NCBI GenBank assembly: GCA_023142915.1
Contig: JAGLIO010000006.1
Span: 1-45,289 of the forward strand
Direction: 5' to 3'
DNA length: 45,289 nt
Origin: Candidatus Parcubacteria bacterium
Lineage (GTDB): Bacteria; Patescibacteriota; Patescibacteriia; Patescibacteriales; UBA12075
A program made the translations under genes and the position numbers. The notes beneath the pieces were generated by a model. It searched no databases, was not told the DNA's origin, and saw only the letters and a program-made list of their open reading frames with translations. How positions within the stretch are numbered: position 1 is the first letter of the stretch; the number at the start of each line of letters is the position of its first letter. Shown piece after piece: positions 24,102-32,153 of the stretch.

Positions 24102-24257
24102 CAAACACTAATAAATATTATAACTTATATATGTGGCGTAAAGCCATTTTTTGTTTAAAAATTTAAAAACTAACTTCCAATTACTTATTATTTTCCTTGA
24201 TAATTTATTTTTTATAAATTATTAAATAATAAGAAAATGGATCTAAAGGAAAAAATT

Positions 24258-24950
24258 ATGTCAACAATTCCAACAATTGAACAGATGCTTAAAGCAGGAA
24301 TGCATTTTGGGCATCGCACCAGCAAATGGCATCCTAAATGCGAGCCGTTTATTTTTGGCGCGCGCAACGGAGTGCATATTATTGATTTGGTAAAATCAAA
24401 AAAAATGCTGGAAGAAGCGCTTGATTTTATTAAAAAATTAGTGTCTGAAGGCAAAATAATTATGTTTGTCGGCACAAAAATTCAGGCAAAAAAAACGCTT
24501 GAAAAAATTGCCAAAGAATGCGAAATGCCCTACGCGCATGAAAAATGGATGGGCGGATGCTTAACTAATTTCTTGGTGATTAAAAAAGTTATTAAAAAAT
24601 ATAATGACTTGACCCGCGATAAGGCTGCCGGAAAATTGGAAAAATATACCAAAAAAGAAAGAGTTGATATTGATAAGGATTTGGCAAAATTAAAATTAAA
24701 AGTCGGCGGTCTTACTGATTTAAATCGTTTGCCGGACACGTTATTTATTTGGGATATTAACGAAGAAAAAACCGCTGTTACAGAAGCTAAAAAGAAGAAT
24801 ATTCCAATAATCGCGGTTTGCGATACCAATGCCAATCCGCAGAGTATAAACTATGTTATTCCGGCCAATGATGACGCCACTAAAACAATAAAATTGATTT
24901 TAAATACAGTAAAAGATGCCATTATTGAGGCCAAGAAAATAAAAAAATAA
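24258..24950 (+). CDS. rpsB: 30S ribosomal protein S2, 230 aa
   Basis: S2 of the small subunit. Landmarks: MLKAGMHFGHRTSKWHPKC, GARNGVHIIDLVKSKKML, CEMPYAHEKWMGGCLTNF and LPDTLFIWDINEEKTAVTEA, ending in the usual acidic/Lys tail. I place the start at 24258 (MSTIPTIEQML): AAGGA at 24246-24250 is correctly spaced for this ATG, whereas the upstream in-frame ATG at 24237 would contain the SD inside the coding region. Followed by tsf after 13 bp, the conserved rpsB-tsf pair. A TTGACA at 24098-24103 with TATAAC at 24119 (15-bp spacer) is a weak promoter candidate. Confidence 0.98.
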   Translation: MSTIPTIEQMLKAGMHFGHRTSKWHPKCEPFIFGARNGVHIIDLVKSKKMLEEALDFIKKLVSEGKIIMFVGTKIQAKKTLEKIAKECEMPYAHEKWMGGCLTNFLVIKKVIKKYNDLTRDKAAGKLEKYTKKERVDIDKDLAKLKLKVGGLTDLNRLPDTLFIWDINEEKTAVTEAKKKNIPIIAVCDTNANPQSINYVIPANDDATKTIKLILNTVKDAIIEAKKIKK

Positions 24951-24963
24951 TTATAACAAATAT

Positions 24964-25758
24964 ATGGAAAAAATTAAAAAATTACGAACACAAACCGGAG
25001 CCGGAATGGTTGATTGTAAAAAAGCATTGGACGAAGCTAATGGCGATATTGAAAAGGCAACTGAAATTCTGCGAAAAAAAGGCATTGCAAAAGCTGCCAA
25101 GCGCGGAGAAAGAGAAGCGGCCGAAGGGGTTATCAAGGCCGCTGTTAGCGATGACAAAAGAGAGGGTTATATTTTAGAGATAAACGCGGAAACTGATTTT
25201 GTCGTCCGCAATGAAAAATTTCAGGATTTTAGCGATAAAGTTTTACAAATCATTAAAGATAAAAAACCGTCCAATTTGGATGAGCTTTTCAGTTTGGAAA
25301 TGGATGGAGCAACAGTTAAGGAAACACTTGATAATTTAAGCGGAACAATCGGAGAAAAAATTAATATCAGCCGTTTTGATATTTTAAGCGGCGCAACCGT
25401 TGCCAATTACAGCCATTCAAACGGCAGAATCGGCGTTTTATTGTCATTAGATAGCGCAAGTAAAAATGAATTGGCTTATGATTTGGCTATGCATACCGCC
25501 GCCGCTGATCCGCGCTATTTGAAACCTGAAGATGTTGGGATAGAAGAAATAAATAAAGAAAAAGAAATTTATCGTGAACAATTAAAAAAGGAAGGCAAGC
25601 CGGAGCAGATTATTGATAAGATTTTAGCTGGCAAAATAAATAAATTTTACGAAGAAGTTTGCTTGTTAAACCAGGAATATATTAAAGATGATAAAAAGAA
25701 AGTATTGGAAATTTTGGAAGGCGCGAACATAGAAAAATATATCCGTTATAGCTTGTAA
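24964..25758 (+). CDS. tsf: Elongation factor Ts, 264 aa
   Basis: Nucleotide exchange factor for EF-Tu. The N-terminal UBA-like domain is KLRTQTGAGMVDCKKALDEA, followed by the hallmark ILRKKGIAKAAKRGEREAAE. The core contains LEINAETDFVVRNEKFQDF (EF-Tu-contacting TDFV motif), then the dimerisation/core subdomains with AMHTAAADPRYL-like sequence near residue 180. Length is close to E. coli Tsf (283). Co-transcribed with rpsB (13-bp gap) and followed after 11 bp by the PSP1-domain gene. Confidence 0.98.
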   Translation: MEKIKKLRTQTGAGMVDCKKALDEANGDIEKATEILRKKGIAKAAKRGEREAAEGVIKAAVSDDKREGYILEINAETDFVVRNEKFQDFSDKVLQIIKDKKPSNLDELFSLEMDGATVKETLDNLSGTIGEKINISRFDILSGATVANYSHSNGRIGVLLSLDSASKNELAYDLAMHTAAADPRYLKPEDVGIEEINKEKEIYREQLKKEGKPEQIIDKILAGKINKFYEEVCLLNQEYIKDDKKKVLEILEGANIEKYIRYSL

Positions 25759-25769
25759 AATATTGTTTT

Positions 25770-26627
25770 ATGAAAATCGCTAAAATAAAATTTATTGACT
25801 GGGATAAAGAATATAATTTTTCTCTGAATAATTTGGAATTAAAAGAAGATGACAAGGTGGTTGTTAAAACCGAATTGGGCTTTGAGCTGGGCGGCATTGT
25901 CGGTTTTGATGATTTGGATGACAGCAAATATGTTTTGGAAGGCAAGGAACATGAGGCAGATAAAAACGGAGAGCAGACAGAAAAAAATATTATAAAACCT
26001 ATATTAAGAAAGGCAACATTAAGCGATTTGGAAAAAATGGCGCCTTTTAGCGAGAAGAAAGAGGCTTTGGAGTTTTGTCGTAAAACCAAAGATCGTCATA
26101 ATTTGCCCATGAAATTTGTTGACGTTCATTATTCCTTTGACGGTTCTCGCGTTACTTTTGCTTTTATTGCGGACGGTCGGGTTGATTTTCGCGAGTTAGT
26201 TAAAGATTTAACCAGGCATTTCGGAAAAACAATCCGCTTACAGCAAATTGGAATTCGGGATGAAGCGAAAATAACGGGCGATGTCGGCCATTGCGGACAA
26301 AGGCTTTGCTGCCAAGGCCATTTAAAAAATTTGGAATCAATAACATCGGAAATGGCGGAAATTCAGGGCTGCGCCCATCGCGGTTCAGACAGGATTTCCG
26401 GAGTATGCGGGCGGTTGATGTGCTGTTTGGCTTATGAACAGCGAGGGTATGAGGAATTGGCAAAAAATTTGCCGCCAATCGGCGCAAAAGTTAATGTTGA
26501 CGGCAAGCGCGGAGTCGTAGTCGGGCATAACCCCTTAAAGCAAGCGGTTAAGGTTGCTTTTTCCAATGATAGTGAGAACAACGGCAGGGTTATTGTGGAA
26601 GTTGATTTGAATCGGCATAAAAAATAA
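25770..26627 (+). CDS. PSP1-domain (RicT/YaaT-like) protein, 285 aa
   Basis: Member of the PSP1 family that includes B. subtilis RicT (YaaT), part of a complex affecting RNA processing and development. Landmarks: an N-terminal PSP1-like beta region (VVVKTELGFELGGIVGF) and a central DVHYSFDGSRVTFAFIADGR. Two cysteine clusters follow, CGQRLCCQGHL and SGVCGRLMCCLAYEQ, which in RicT relatives help bind iron-sulfur clusters. Length matches the family (about 275). It is the third gene of an rpsB-tsf operon and is followed directly by the palindrome array. Its cellular role here is unknown; partners RicA/RicF are not in the window. Confidence 0.88.
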   Translation: MKIAKIKFIDWDKEYNFSLNNLELKEDDKVVVKTELGFELGGIVGFDDLDDSKYVLEGKEHEADKNGEQTEKNIIKPILRKATLSDLEKMAPFSEKKEALEFCRKTKDRHNLPMKFVDVHYSFDGSRVTFAFIADGRVDFRELVKDLTRHFGKTIRLQQIGIRDEAKITGDVGHCGQRLCCQGHLKNLESITSEMAEIQGCAHRGSDRISGVCGRLMCCLAYEQRGYEELAKNLPPIGAKVNVDGKRGVVVGHNPLKQAVKVAFSNDSENNGRVIVEVDLNRHKK

Positions 26628-26638
26628 AATAAAAAAAT

Positions 26639-27947
26639 CGTAGGAACAGGGCACTGCCCTGTTCTGTCCGTGAAATTGCCTTATTTTTTTGTAATTACAG
26701 CATCGTTTTTGCCTGTTGTTGTATAATTTTTATTATAATGTTTATAATTTTTTCGTTTTTCACGCGCCGAACAGGGCGGTGCCCTGTTCCTACGGGTTTA
26801 TACTGTTTAAAAAAATCATTTCGCCTCCACCGCCTAGGCATAGAATGCCCAGGCTACATTTTTTTTAATCCCGCTAAAAGCGGGATATTTTATTATTGAT
26901 GTTTTTATATATAGCCCGATTTATCGGGTTTATAAAATTATCAAATTAGCCCTGGCATTCATGCCTGGGCGGCGGGTGGATGAATGGAGATGATTATTTT
27001 TTATTATCCGCGTAGGAACCCGCAAAATTTTTGTTTGCCGCGCATATCGTAGGAACGCGCCGCGGCGCGTTCGGTTCAACGGTTTGCGTGTTTTTTTAAA
27101 TATATAATGCCGGTTTGTTTATTATTCGTAGGAACAGGGCATTGCCCTGTTCTATCCGTGGCATTACACTATCTTTGCCACATTATTTTTATCTGCGATT
27201 TTATGATTTTGTTATAATGTTTATAATTTTTTCGTTTTTCACGCGCCGAACAGGGCAGTGCCCTGTTCCTACGGGTTTATATTGTTTAAAAAAATCATTT
27301 CGCCTCTACCGCCTAGGCATGAATGCCTAGGCTACATTTTTTTAATCCAGCTAAAGCTTGGATATTTTTATTGACGTTTTTACACATAGCCCGATTTATC
27401 GGGCTTATAAAATTATCAGATTAGCCCTGGCATTCATGCCTGGGCGGCGGGTGGATGAGCGGGGCTGATTATTTTTTATTATTCGCGTAGAAACCGCAAA
27501 ATTTTTGTTTGCCGCGCATATCGTAGGAACGCGCCGCGGCGCGTTCGTTTCAACGGTTTGCGTGTTTTTTTAAATATATAATGCCGGTTTGTTTATTATT
27601 CGTAGGAACAGGGCACTGCCCTGTTCTGTCCGTGAAATTGCCTTATTTTTTTTGGTAATTACCGCATCGTTTTTGCCTGCGGTTGTATAATTTTTGTTAT
27701 AATATTTATAATTTTTTCGTTTTTCACGCGCCGAACAGGGCAGTGCCCTGTTCCTACGGGTTGGTGTTGTCTAAAAAAATAATTTCGCCTCCACCGCCTA
27801 GGCATAGAATGCCTAGGCTACATTTTTTAAATCCCGCTAAAAGCGGGATATTTTTTTATTGGTGTTTTTTTGTATATAGCCCGATTTATCGGGCTTATAA
27901 AATTATCAAATTAGCCCTGGCATTCATGCCTGGGCGGCGGCGGATAA
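26639..27947. repeat. Tandem array of 474-488 bp palindrome-rich units (about 2.7 copies)
   Basis: Units start at 26639, 27127 and 27601; the third stops near 27947. Each holds, in order: hairpin GAACAGGGC/GCCCTGTTC; an AT-rich stretch with TATAAT-like sequences; a second hairpin of the same core ending CCTACG; palindrome GCCTAGGCAT/ATGCCTAGGC; ATCCCGCT/AGCGGGAT; AGCCCGAT/ATCGGGCT; GCCCTGGCAT/ATGCCTGGGC; and CGTAGGAACGCGCC/GGCGCG. The first and second hairpins bound an inverted module, as do the fourth and seventh palindromes. Open frames here are not coding: they change between copies and consist of repeat sequence. The 1.5-kb gap contains nothing else I recognise. Confidence 0.88.
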
Positions 27948-28065
27948 TTTTTGCGCGGTTTTTTCAAATTTGACTTTTGCCGTATTTTTTGCTAATTTAT
28001 AATCAATAATAAAACAATTCAATTAACCTAACCCTTGGATTTTTTGTTTGAGGTATGGTTAAAAT

Positions 28066-28170
28066 CCACATACATAAAGGCGGTTTTCTGATCGGTACTA
28101 TGTGTGTGGTCTTTGCCCGAAAGGGCATTGGGTAATCCGAAAGGGTTGTCGCCGACGGGAGACCTTTTTT
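28066..28170 (+). promoter_or_regulatory. Structured leader with terminator-like stem, upstream of a small membrane protein gene
   Basis: First, an 11-bp hairpin CCACATACATA / TATGTGTGTGG (28066-28109) with a 22-nt loop. Overlapping its last two bases, GGTCT (28108-28112) pairs with AGACC (28160-28164), extendable by CCCG/CGGG, and is followed by six Ts. Inside are two GAAA-capped hairpins, GCCC-gaaa-GGGC and ATCC-gaaa-GGGT. This resembles an attenuator or riboswitch expression platform. No known riboswitch class recognised. Confidence 0.45.
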
Positions 28171-28193
28171 GTAAAAAATATAAAATAACAACT

Positions 28194-28409
28194 ATGGCAA
28201 GATCGGAAGGAGGCCTAGGTTCAAAAGACGCACAGGCCATACATAAAACCGCGAATGCAACACAACAACTAGTTAGATTAAATAAAGAAACTGGCAAACA
28301 GACAAAATGGATGATTGCATTAACGATTATCATCGCGATTCTTACTTTAATAATGGCAATTCCAGTTGTTAGAGATGTATGGAATTACATGAGCCAAAAG
28401 TTCACTTAA
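28194..28409 (+). CDS. Small single-pass membrane protein, 71 aa
   Basis: Unknown protein. A polar N-terminal half (MARSEGGLGSKDAQAIHKTA through KETGKQTK) is rich in Gln, Asn and Thr and probably helical. One membrane helix follows (about residues 40-60, MIALTIIIAILTLIMAIPVV), then a short tail ending MSQKFT. I start at 28194, just after the terminator-like leader; a longer frame would translate the structured leader. It begins a set of three small plus-strand genes between the repeat array and the secreted protease. No homology recognised. Confidence 0.6.
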   Translation: MARSEGGLGSKDAQAIHKTANATQQLVRLNKETGKQTKWMIALTIIIAILTLIMAIPVVRDVWNYMSQKFT

Positions 28410-28459
28410 CACCGAATATATGACTACATAAAATTAAATAATTTTATTTTTTAAATTAT

Positions 28460-28786
28460 ATGGAATCAGAAAAACCAAATGCTCCAAACGAAAATACAAT
28501 AAAAAAGTGCGAAAATATATTGGCTGAACTACTAAAAGCGCATAATTTTTTATCTATAAAAATTATTATTCGTGAAAGACCTCGCCGAACGCTAATTAAA
28601 CTCAGACATTTCCCTTTGTGGATTAATGGTGTTACACTAACAACTAAAGATAATGAAAAAATTATTATACCCTGCTGGAATTCATTCACAAAAGATATAA
28701 CTAATAAAACCAATGAATCCGAATTGTGGGAAGTGGCACATTCGATTCAAGAAGCCTTTTATCGTAAAAAGAATATTAATCAATGA
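28460..28786 (+). CDS. Hypothetical protein, 108 aa
   Basis: Not recognised. Soluble, no signal peptide; a helical N-terminal third (NTIKKCENILAELLKAHNFL) precedes a basic beta-like middle (IKIIIRERPRRTLIKLRHF) and an acidic helical end (ESELWEVAHSIQEAFYRKK). It lies 50 bp after the small membrane protein gene and 56 bp before the next unknown gene, all on the plus strand. Composition matches the window. The frame is open and codon-like, but no family motif supports a function. Confidence 0.6.
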   Translation: MESEKPNAPNENTIKKCENILAELLKAHNFLSIKIIIRERPRRTLIKLRHFPLWINGVTLTTKDNEKIIIPCWNSFTKDITNKTNESELWEVAHSIQEAFYRKKNINQ

Positions 28787-28842
28787 AAGCAAAAAGATTC
28801 ATCAAAATTGGAAATCATGGAATTATAGAAAATAATTAAAAT

Positions 28843-29322
28843 ATGAGCTCTAAAGAAAAAATATATAGTATTCTATATAGACTAAAAGAAGAAAATGAAT
28901 TAAGTCCAACTAATGATTTTTTTGTTTATAAATTTACCACATCAAATTTTATAGGAACATGCCCTACAAAAGGAGAAGAAATAAATATTTTGCTTAAATT
29001 AAAAAAAGAAAAAATAATTAAAATAATTATCCCGGATGAATTGAAAGAAGGGATTATCCGAAACAAAAAATCTTTGTTGAGATCACTAAAAGGAATTCAG
29101 ATTGAATTGCTTAGCGATTTTGATAAATATTATAGAAGATGTAAAAAAGATATTAGCCAAGGCAACAAAAGTCAAGAGCGGTGGAATTATGTTAATCCGT
29201 TTTGGTGCTTTTGGCAATTATTGATTCTAGCATGGAAACACAAAATTATTTCAGGAATTATTACTGTAGTGGTAGGCGGATTAATTGTTCATTATTTATG
29301 TTTTAAGTTGGGTATAATTTAA
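28843..29322 (+). CDS. Hypothetical protein with C-terminal membrane helix, 159 aa
   Basis: Not recognised. The first ~110 residues are soluble and Lys-rich (starting MSSKEKIYSILYRLKEENEL). A tryptophan-rich stretch (WNYVNPFWCFWQLLILAWKH) leads to a C-terminal membrane helix (about 133-155, IISGIITVVVGGLIVHYLCF). The topology suggests a cytoplasmic domain tethered by its C-terminus. It ends 15 bp before the secreted protease gene, so the cassette 28194-31218 could be one transcript. Whether these small proteins act together is unknown. Confidence 0.62.
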   Translation: MSSKEKIYSILYRLKEENELSPTNDFFVYKFTTSNFIGTCPTKGEEINILLKLKKEKIIKIIIPDELKEGIIRNKKSLLRSLKGIQIELLSDFDKYYRRCKKDISQGNKSQERWNYVNPFWCFWQLLILAWKHKIISGIITVVVGGLIVHYLCFKLGII

Positions 29323-29337
29323 AATTACGTAAGATCT

Positions 29338-31218
29338 ATGAAAAAATTATTTAAAAATTATTTTATTTTTACCTTATTATTATTTTTATTCTTTATAATA
29401 ACTATCAACATAACACAAGCGGAAGAATGTACTTCCTGGACTTATACTGATTGGCCAGAATGTGAGTACGGAAAAACGCAAAGTCGATCCATTATATCTT
29501 CATTCCCAAGTGGTTGCGAAGGAGGATTGCCATTTTTATATAAAGGGTGCGATTATGGTAGCACATTTTGTCAGGCTGAAGATTGGTCTTGCTCGGAATG
29601 GTCAATCTGTTCTTCCATCGGTAGCCAATCAAGAACATGTGATAGAAACAATAACGATACAGAATGTCATAGTGATATACATAAACCAAAAATTACCCAA
29701 TCTTGTTCTTATATCCCCTCTTGTACGCTAAATGATTGGTCCTGCAGTTCTTGGGGCGCGTGTTCTTCAAATAGCACAGAATCTCGAACTTGTAGCAAAG
29801 TTTCAAACTGCGAAAGCGGGACACCATCCCCAGCAACCACCCAATCCTGCACCTACACCCCATCTTGCACGCAAGACACATGGCAATGCGGAAACTGGAG
29901 TACTTGCTCCCCGCAAGGAATCCAGACAAGAAGCTGTAATAAAACTTATGACTGCTCATCCGCGGAAACCGCCTCGCCTGCGACATCCCAATACTGCCAA
30001 GCACCAAACCAGCCCCAACCTCAAACCCCGTCAGATGATTTAGAAATTATTAATCAATCCTCAATTATAAAAGCAACAGTTAAACTTTTATGCCCTGTTA
30101 GCCAAACAATGGCAAGCCAAGGTTCAGGAACAATTATTGATTCAGACGGAACAATATTAACAAACAAGCATGTTGTGGACGGCACGGCAGGATGCCTTGT
30201 TGGATTTATAGACAATTATAATGACGAGCCGTATTTTGCCGACAGGCACATAGCTGATATTTATAAAGTATCAAACGACGCTGATGTCGCTATCTTGAAA
30301 TTAAGAAATCCTTATAGCAAAAATCTTACTGCGATAAACATTGCGGGAAGCAATAGTAATAATCTTAGCCTAGGAGACCAAATTACAACTTACGGCTATC
30401 CGGGAAAATTCGGCACAAAAATAACATATACCAGCGGAGATTTTAGCGGAGTTGACGGCAATTATTTAAAGACAACCGCTATTATTGAATACGGAAATTC
30501 AGGTGGCGGAGCGTATCTTAAAAACGGAACATTCATCGGAATACCGTCTGCTGTGATGAAAGGCGATTTGAATTCTATGGGCTATATATTATCCGTAAAT
30601 AAAATTAATAGCTGGCTTAACGGTTCGCCAATGGCGTATAATAATGATGGCGATAATAATTACGCAAGAGTATCAATTTTAGAGGATATTGATTTAAACA
30701 CGCTTGATTCTTTGGATTTATTTATTTTTAGTGAAGATGAAAATAATAACGATAACGCTGATAATTCCAACAATCAAAACAATTCAAACAGCCAAAATCT
30801 AATTCAAGAAGAAAAAGAAGCGATAACAAAAATAGACAGTGCTTTATCAAAAAGAACAAGCGGCAACATTTTATTGCAAGTGGAAAAGAACGGCGAAGGG
30901 TGGTATGTTTATCCTGACAATGAAAAAAAATATTATTTAGGGCGACCCGCGGATGCTTTTAATATCATGAAAAATTTAGGTTTAGGAATTAAGCACGGCG
31001 AACTTAACGGCTATCTTAATTCAAAATTCCCAATCGGATTATCAGGAAAAATAATGCTGGATGTTGAGCAAAACGGCGAAGCGTATTATGTTAATCCAAA
31101 TGATTTAAAAGGCTATTATCTCAACAGGCCGGATGATGCGTTTAAAATTATGCGGGAACTCGGGCTTGGAATTACGAACAGCGATATAAGGAAAATTGAT
31201 GTTGGGGAAATTGAATAA
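29338..31218 (+). CDS. Secreted TSP1-repeat / trypsin-like serine protease, 626 aa
   Basis: Exported protein with a signal peptide (1-28, cleavage near TQA-EE). Residues ~30-225 hold Cys/Trp-rich thrombospondin type-1-like repeats (WSCSEWSICSS, WSCSSWGACSS, WQCGNWSTCSP), with a Pro/Gln linker. A trypsin/DegP-like domain follows with the triad His278 (LTNKHVVDG), Asp316 (DADVAILKL) and Ser388 (YGNSGGGAYL). After a Asn-rich linker (about 470-490) come two copies of a ~60-residue module with NGEGWYVYP and YYLGRPADAFNIM, then NGEAYYVNP and YYLNRPDDAFKIM. That module recurs on secreted Patescibacterial proteins (general impression). No PDZ domain is seen. Substrate unknown; the TSP1 region suggests a surface or adhesion role. 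Confidence 0.88.
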   Translation: MKKLFKNYFIFTLLLFLFFIITINITQAEECTSWTYTDWPECEYGKTQSRSIISSFPSGCEGGLPFLYKGCDYGSTFCQAEDWSCSEWSICSSIGSQSRTCDRNNNDTECHSDIHKPKITQSCSYIPSCTLNDWSCSSWGACSSNSTESRTCSKVSNCESGTPSPATTQSCTYTPSCTQDTWQCGNWSTCSPQGIQTRSCNKTYDCSSAETASPATSQYCQAPNQPQPQTPSDDLEIINQSSIIKATVKLLCPVSQTMASQGSGTIIDSDGTILTNKHVVDGTAGCLVGFIDNYNDEPYFADRHIADIYKVSNDADVAILKLRNPYSKNLTAINIAGSNSNNLSLGDQITTYGYPGKFGTKITYTSGDFSGVDGNYLKTTAIIEYGNSGGGAYLKNGTFIGIPSAVMKGDLNSMGYILSVNKINSWLNGSPMAYNNDGDNNYARVSILEDIDLNTLDSLDLFIFSEDENNNDNADNSNNQNNSNSQNLIQEEKEAITKIDSALSKRTSGNILLQVEKNGEGWYVYPDNEKKYYLGRPADAFNIMKNLGLGIKHGELNGYLNSKFPIGLSGKIMLDVEQNGEAYYVNPNDLKGYYLNRPDDAFKIMRELGLGITNSDIRKIDVGEIE

Positions 31219-31304
31219 AATTTTGAATAAATTTTTTTGACAGATTTTTATCCTCATGATAAATTAAAATAGAAATTTATTAAAAATATGTTAGATAAAA
31301 AAAT

Positions 31305-31958
31305 ATGATGAATAAAAAAATAATGATTTTAATTTTATGTTTAGCCGTGATGGTGGTTGTTTCTGGGTGTTGGAGAAAAGAAAAAAAACAGCCGATTATT
31401 GTTAATAATGAACAAAAGATTGAAGAAATTGAACAAGAAAAGGCAGAAAAGATAGGAACTTCAACTGAGAAATCATCACCTACCGAAGCTATAAATAATA
31501 ATATTAACAATTGGCAAATCTTTAAAGAGCAAAATGTTAATTTTACATTTGAATATCCTAAAAAATGGACATATTCAATAAAAAAATATGAATTTGGAAC
31601 TAAACGCATAATTTTTAGTAGTGAAATTAGGGACAATGAAATAATTGTTGAAATGCCGATACCTGCTGTTGGTTTGGAGACTTGGGAGCCAATTGAAAAA
31701 AAGATATATCAAACTAATGATGCAAATACGGATTTATTATTAACCTATATGGAATCAAGATATGAGGACAAAAAATTATTATTTGATATATTAAAATGGC
31801 AAGAAGGAATAAAAGGAGATGAATTACAAAAGGGATTTAAAGAATGGGATGATGAATCGGTATGGCTGTATATTGTTAGATATGATGAAAAATATGATAA
31901 ATATTACAGAAGTATTATTGAAAAAATAGCAAACTCAATAAAATTTATATTGCAATAA
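31305..31958 (+). CDS. Putative lipoprotein, 217 aa
   Basis: N-terminal lipoprotein signal: a short basic start, hydrophobic core (MILILCLAVMVVV) and lipobox VSGC with Cys near residue 23. A Glu/Lys-rich linker leads to a domain with FEYPKKWTYSIKKYEFG, reminiscent of PsbP-like folds often seen in Patescibacterial lipoproteins, but I cannot confirm this. The second Met is an equally good start. It stands between the protease gene and the M23 peptidase gene with gaps of 86 and 195 bp. Function unknown. Confidence 0.78.
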   Translation: MMNKKIMILILCLAVMVVVSGCWRKEKKQPIIVNNEQKIEEIEQEKAEKIGTSTEKSSPTEAINNNINNWQIFKEQNVNFTFEYPKKWTYSIKKYEFGTKRIIFSSEIRDNEIIVEMPIPAVGLETWEPIEKKIYQTNDANTDLLLTYMESRYEDKKLLFDILKWQEGIKGDELQKGFKEWDDESVWLYIVRYDEKYDKYYRSIIEKIANSIKFILQ

Positions 31959-32070
31959 ATTTAAAACAAATTAAAACTATTCTTACTGGAAATATAATAA
32001 AAAATTGTATTTCTAAAAGAGCAATTTTAGTTGTTCTAAAATACAAAAATAAATTAAAGGAGGGCAAAAA

Positions 32071-32088
32071 ATGTTCATTGAAAATTAA
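32071..32088 (+). CDS. Possible 5-codon leader ORF upstream of the M23 peptidase gene
   Basis: AAGGAGG (32057-32063) is followed 7 bp later by ATG, then TTC ATT GAA AAT TAA: a five-residue frame (MFIEN). The SD is among the strongest in the window. It lies 65 bp before the M23 gene. It could be a translated leader or a remnant of a displaced gene start. No regulatory codon run is present. Confidence 0.35.
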   Translation: MFIEN

Positions 32089-32153
32089 ATATAAAAGTGG
32101 AAAATCTGAAAAAAAATTGATAATTACCTTAAACAGAAAAAGGAGATTAAGTC

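Noticed and set aside
24098-24124. Strong promoter for rpsB
   Set aside because: TTGACA is perfect but the only -10 candidate (TATAAC) has a 15-bp spacer, so I mention it only as weak.
26639-27947. CRISPR array
   Set aside because: Units are ~480 bp with several palindromes, not short direct repeats with unique spacers, and no cas genes are present.
27115-27973. Open frames within the palindrome array (for example 27115-27330 and 27683-27973)
   Set aside because: They consist of repeat sequence, and frames are not preserved between copies of the unit.
28104-28193. N-terminal extension of the 71-aa membrane protein (start at 28104)
   Set aside because: It would translate the GAAA-capped hairpins and T-run of the leader; composition is unlike the rest of the protein.
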